Part shown: piece by piece, positions 6,631-9,009 of the stretch
How positions within the stretch are numbered: position 1 is the first letter of the stretch
Layout of the letters: each line of letters begins with the position of its first letter
NCBI GenBank assembly: GCA_963169055.1
Contig: CAUJFU010000198.1
Span: 1 to 9,009 of the forward strand
Direction: 5' to 3'
DNA from: Myxococcota bacterium
Lineage (GTDB): Bacteria; Myxococcota_C; UBA6777
Length of the DNA: 9,009 bases
Position numbers and translations under genes: made by a program
The notes under the pieces: generated by a model
Databases searched by the model: none
What the model was told of the DNA's origin: nothing
What the model saw: only the letters and a program-made list of their open reading frames with translations

Positions 6631-8109
6631 TTATTGAGGAGAGAGGCGCACGATCACGCCCGATTGGTAGGGCATGATCGTGTGGTAATTGGGGAAGGAG
6701 CCGTAGCAAGTCCAGATGTATCCGTCTTTTGTAAAATCAACGGTGCGAGTGTACGCGCCTTTGCGAGGGAGCCGATACAGCGTGAATTGGTAATTGGCGG
6801 GGTTGAGACGATACAAGCTATCGGATCCTGTTCCTGTGACCCAAAGATCGCCCGTGTATCGGTTTCGACGGATCGCATACGGATAATCGCCCGGGATCGG
6901 GAGGGAGAGTTGCTTGATGATCTTGCGTTGGCGCGTGTCGTACACGGTGATGCCGCCCGTTCCAAGATGCGGAATCCACAAGCGATCTTGCGGATCGATG
7001 GCGAGTCGTTTGGGTCCAGACCACGAGACAAAAAGCTCCCACTCTTCGGCTTTTCCCGTGGTGGGATCGAGCATTCCCAAGCGGTTTCCGTGTGTTTCGG
7101 TGTACCACAAACGGCCCTTGGAATCGGCAACGACGGCGTACAAGTGAACGCCTTCTTCGGGCAACCGTTGTGTTCGGGGGGTTTGGAAAACACGGATTTT
7201 TCCGGTCTTCGGGTCAAGGCGTGAAAGGATCTCTTTCGAGAAGTGGTTGACCCACACGCGGCCCTTGGGGTCTTTGTACACATAGCGATCGACGTCTAGG
7301 GCGAAGTATTGGACATTTGCGCCTTTTTGGAAACCCGAATAGACGCGAAAGGTGTTGGTTTTGGTATCAAAGCGCGCAACTTGCTGGGTTTTGGTAAAAG
7401 TAATCCAGATCTCTCCGTCGCGGCTGATATCCATCGAATGCGCCCCTGCAGGTTTTCCTTTGGGAGCCGAGATCGGCACGGGGAAAGCCTGTTTTGCGCC
7501 CGTCTTGAGATCGACACCGTAGAGAATATTCCCGAAGTAATCGACGATCCAAGCCCGTCCACCGAGGATCGTGACGTCATGGTAAAAACCTTTGTGAACG
7601 CCGATCGGGTATTCTTTCCACGCGGCTTTGGCTTCGGGTCGTGGGGGCGGTGCGCCATGCGCAGGGATCTTCACGTGCTTGAGCAGCCATGCGGTTAATT
7701 CGCCCTTGTGAAAAGGGATCAAACGCAGTTCTAAGTCGTCGTCGATCTGGTGCATGCGTTTGATCACCGTGTCCCAACCGAGCTTATCGTAGCGCATCGC
7801 AAACGGTGGTGCGATCTGGTGGCAAGGTGTACAGCCCACAACAAACTTTCGCTTCATCTCGCCGTCAGGCAGACCTGCGATAATATCCGAAGATCGGACA
7901 GGAAGAACGCTTTGAGGAGTGGGTTTGGTTTTGTTTTCGGAAGGTGGAGGATGTTGGGGGGGCAAGGGCGATGCAACGCTTTGTGCGAAGAGGAAAAAAC
8001 AGCACAACGCTAAAGGCCCACCCGCCCAAAAGCACAGGCGGAAGAAAAAACTGCGAGAATGTGGAACGTCAGAGGTCATTCGAGCGGATATACGGGGATC
8101 TTGTAGCAT
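6631..8109 (-). CDS. Exported Vgb-like beta-propeller with N-terminal haem c site
   Basis: The 492-aa protein starts at the ATG at 8109, with AAGGAG ten bases upstream; a second in-frame ATG at 8079 is possible but lacks a clear site. A signal peptide (basic region to Arg24, hydrophobic core about 25-43, likely cleavage after SVA at 44-46) and a Pro-rich stretch point to the periplasm. CTPCH (93-97) is a CXXCH haem c motif, followed by GWDTVIKRMH (111-120), whose Met119 could be the second ligand. From about 165 to the end come repeated blades of the form DxxGxxW-x-N/H-x-ldp-tG, for example SKGRLWYTETHGNRLGMLDP (330-349). These resemble virginiamycin B lyase, and several His and Glu residues (His224, His322, Glu338, His340) fall where such propellers place active residues, but equivalence is not shown. 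It is probably a redox or substrate-binding partner of the upstream cytochrome. An antibiotic lyase role is not supported by this context. Confidence 0.8.
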   Translation of the reverse strand: MLQDPRISARMTSDVPHSRSFFFRLCFWAGGPLALCCFFLFAQSVASPLPPQHPPPSENKTKPTPQSVLPVRSSDIIAGLPDGEMKRKFVVGCTPCHQIAPPFAMRYDKLGWDTVIKRMHQIDDDLELRLIPFHKGELTAWLLKHVKIPAHGAPPPRPEAKAAWKEYPIGVHKGFYHDVTILGGRAWIVDYFGNILYGVDLKTGAKQAFPVPISAPKGKPAGAHSMDISRDGEIWITFTKTQQVARFDTKTNTFRVYSGFQKGANVQYFALDVDRYVYKDPKGRVWVNHFSKEILSRLDPKTGKIRVFQTPRTQRLPEEGVHLYAVVADSKGRLWYTETHGNRLGMLDPTTGKAEEWELFVSWSGPKRLAIDPQDRLWIPHLGTGGITVYDTRQRKIIKQLSLPIPGDYPYAIRRNRYTGDLWVTGTGSDSLYRLNPANYQFTLYRLPRKGAYTRTVDFTKDGYIWTCYGSFPNYHTIMPYQSGVIVRLSPQ

Positions 8110-8119
8110 CCTTCTTTTT

Positions 8120-8125
8120 CTCCTT
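8120..8125 (-). promoter_or_regulatory. Shine-Dalgarno that decides the propeller start
   Basis: AAGGAG on the minus strand, ten bases before the ATG at 8109 and 22 bases after the cytochrome stop. It rules against the much longer frame open to 8424, which would overlap the cytochrome gene by 278 bases. Confidence 0.6.
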
Positions 8126-8146
8126 GGCGAAAACAGCGATTCGATT

Positions 8147-8998
8147 TCAGGGATTCTTGATCGACACAAGGTAATAGGCAAGCGCCCAACGATCGGCATC
8201 GGGGATGTAGGCATAAGAAAGCATCGCAGAGGCGGGATTATGCGAACCGCGTGTGAGATACGCAAAGATATCGAGCGGTCGGTTGCCGCATTTGTATTGG
8301 GCAGCGCGTAGATTTGCGGGAGGGATGCTCTGCTCTTTTGCGGAAGGCCCCTTGCCATCGCCCTTTGTACCGTGACAGGACCAACAAGCATTCGCGAGAT
8401 AAAGCTGCTCACCGCGTTTCTCAAGAACCGAGACAGGAAGGGTCGGTGGGATGGGAGGAGCAGAAGGCGCAGAACCCGGCACAGCGGGAGGTGCGGAAGG
8501 AACGGGCTTGGTGGGCTTTTTGACGCCCAAAGTCATCAGATAAGCCACCAACGCGCTAATATCGGGTTCTGTGATACGCCCGCGATACGTCGGCATGGTT
8601 GGCGGATAGTCTTGCACAAGATACCGACCGGGATCGACGATCGCAGTTCGCAAAACATCCTCCGTGACCAGAAGCTTTTGGCCGTCTTGCAACGTCAGAG
8701 TCGAACCATACAACCCCTTCATCGTCGGCCCCACCGAACGCTTGCCATCCACCGTGTGGCAAGCGTTGCACCCTTGATGAAGAAAAATCTGACGGCCCTT
8801 CTCAGGATCGATCATCGCGATCCATCGGCGCTTTTGAAGCCGTGACGAAAACGTACTTGTTTTTTTCAACGAAACTGCGGGCCGAGCAGGGCGTGCATAC
8901 GAGGGCGCAAGCAAGAAAAAGCCACCCCATACCGTCAAGCCAAGCCCCACAGCCGCACTCAAAAAAACCCGGTTTGTCAGGGAAAAGGATGTGTGCAT
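8147..8998 (-). CDS. Exported diheme cytochrome c with COX2-type cytochrome domain
   Basis: The 283-aa protein has an N-terminal hydrophobic segment (about 11-30) ending in SYA (33-35), read as a signal peptide or an uncleaved anchor. Domain 1 (about 64-158) holds CNACH (77-81) and an M-P pair with Met135 as likely sixth ligand. Its pattern HTVDGKRSVGP, KGLYGS and PTMPTY closely follows the cytochrome c domain fused to subunit II of caa3 oxidases, but no copper centre is present. A Pro/Ala/Ser linker covers 165-189. Domain 2 (about 192-283) holds CWSCH (205-209) with Met259 as possible ligand, like a class I cytochrome c. The role is probably electron transfer in the periplasm, between a dehydrogenase and an oxidase or to the propeller protein encoded 37 bases downstream. 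The ATG at 8998 is only 11 bases from the window edge and no ribosome site is visible there, so the start rests on the signal sequence. Confidence 0.9.
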   Translation of the reverse strand: MHTSFSLTNRVFLSAAVGLGLTVWGGFFLLAPSYARPARPAVSLKKTSTFSSRLQKRRWIAMIDPEKGRQIFLHQGCNACHTVDGKRSVGPTMKGLYGSTLTLQDGQKLLVTEDVLRTAIVDPGRYLVQDYPPTMPTYRGRITEPDISALVAYLMTLGVKKPTKPVPSAPPAVPGSAPSAPPIPPTLPVSVLEKRGEQLYLANACWSCHGTKGDGKGPSAKEQSIPPANLRAAQYKCGNRPLDIFAYLTRGSHNPASAMLSYAYIPDADRWALAYYLVSIKNP

Positions 8999-9009
8999 GA
9001 TTCAAAAAC

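Noticed and set aside
6631-8109. Streptogramin B resistance gene
   Set aside because: The propeller resembles Vgb, but the protein carries a signal peptide and a haem motif and sits with a cytochrome gene, so a resistance call is unsupported.
8110-8424. Upstream extension of the propeller gene to 8424
   Set aside because: It would overlap the cytochrome gene by 278 bases in another frame and would bury the signal peptide. AAGGAG supports the start at 8109.

Overview
All six supported genes lie on the minus strand, so transcription runs from the right edge of the window to the left. The gene set is five complete genes and one that runs off the left edge. Base composition is moderate. Exported c-type cytochromes, a catabolic beta-oxidation pair and good AAGGAG-type ribosome binding sites suggest a respiring, fatty-acid-degrading Gram-negative bacterium. 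A myxobacterial or other deltaproteobacterial-type lineage would fit, but this is inference and no taxonomic marker gene is present.

Right block (8998 down to 4921), read in transcription order: an exported diheme cytochrome c with a COX2-type cytochrome domain, a Pro-rich linker and a second class I-like cytochrome domain; an exported Vgb-like (streptogramin-lyase-like) beta-propeller carrying its own N-terminal CXXCH haem site; and a cytosolic radical SAM enzyme of the B12-binding-domain type that starts at TTG. The gaps are 37 and 18 bases and each downstream gene has its own Shine-Dalgarno sequence, so these three look like one operon. Cytochrome, propeller and radical SAM enzyme together recall the logic of quinohemoprotein amine dehydrogenase (QHNDH), but the small crosslinked subunit is absent here and the radical SAM enzyme lacks a SPASM-type cysteine set. 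The operon is the most novel-looking part of the window.

Middle block (4920 down to 918): a 206-base intergenic region holds a predicted promoter whose 16-base spacer is filled by the dyad TGAnCG-N2-CGnTCA, a layout typical of TetR-family repression of fatty-acid genes. It drives a FadN-type 3-hydroxyacyl-CoA dehydrogenase/enoyl-CoA hydratase fusion (805 aa) and then a FadA-type thiolase (402 aa). Together these supply three successive beta-oxidation steps (hydration, oxidation, thiolysis). No acyl-CoA dehydrogenase is in the window.

Left block (758 to the left edge): a multi-pass membrane protein with an HELCH zinc motif and a downstream AGYVG motif, matching the M50B-like peptidase family. 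It begins at a near-perfect AAGGAGG and continues past base 1. A hairpin at 814-832 probably separates it from the thiolase transcript.

No tRNA, rRNA, CRISPR array, insertion sequence or integrase was seen.
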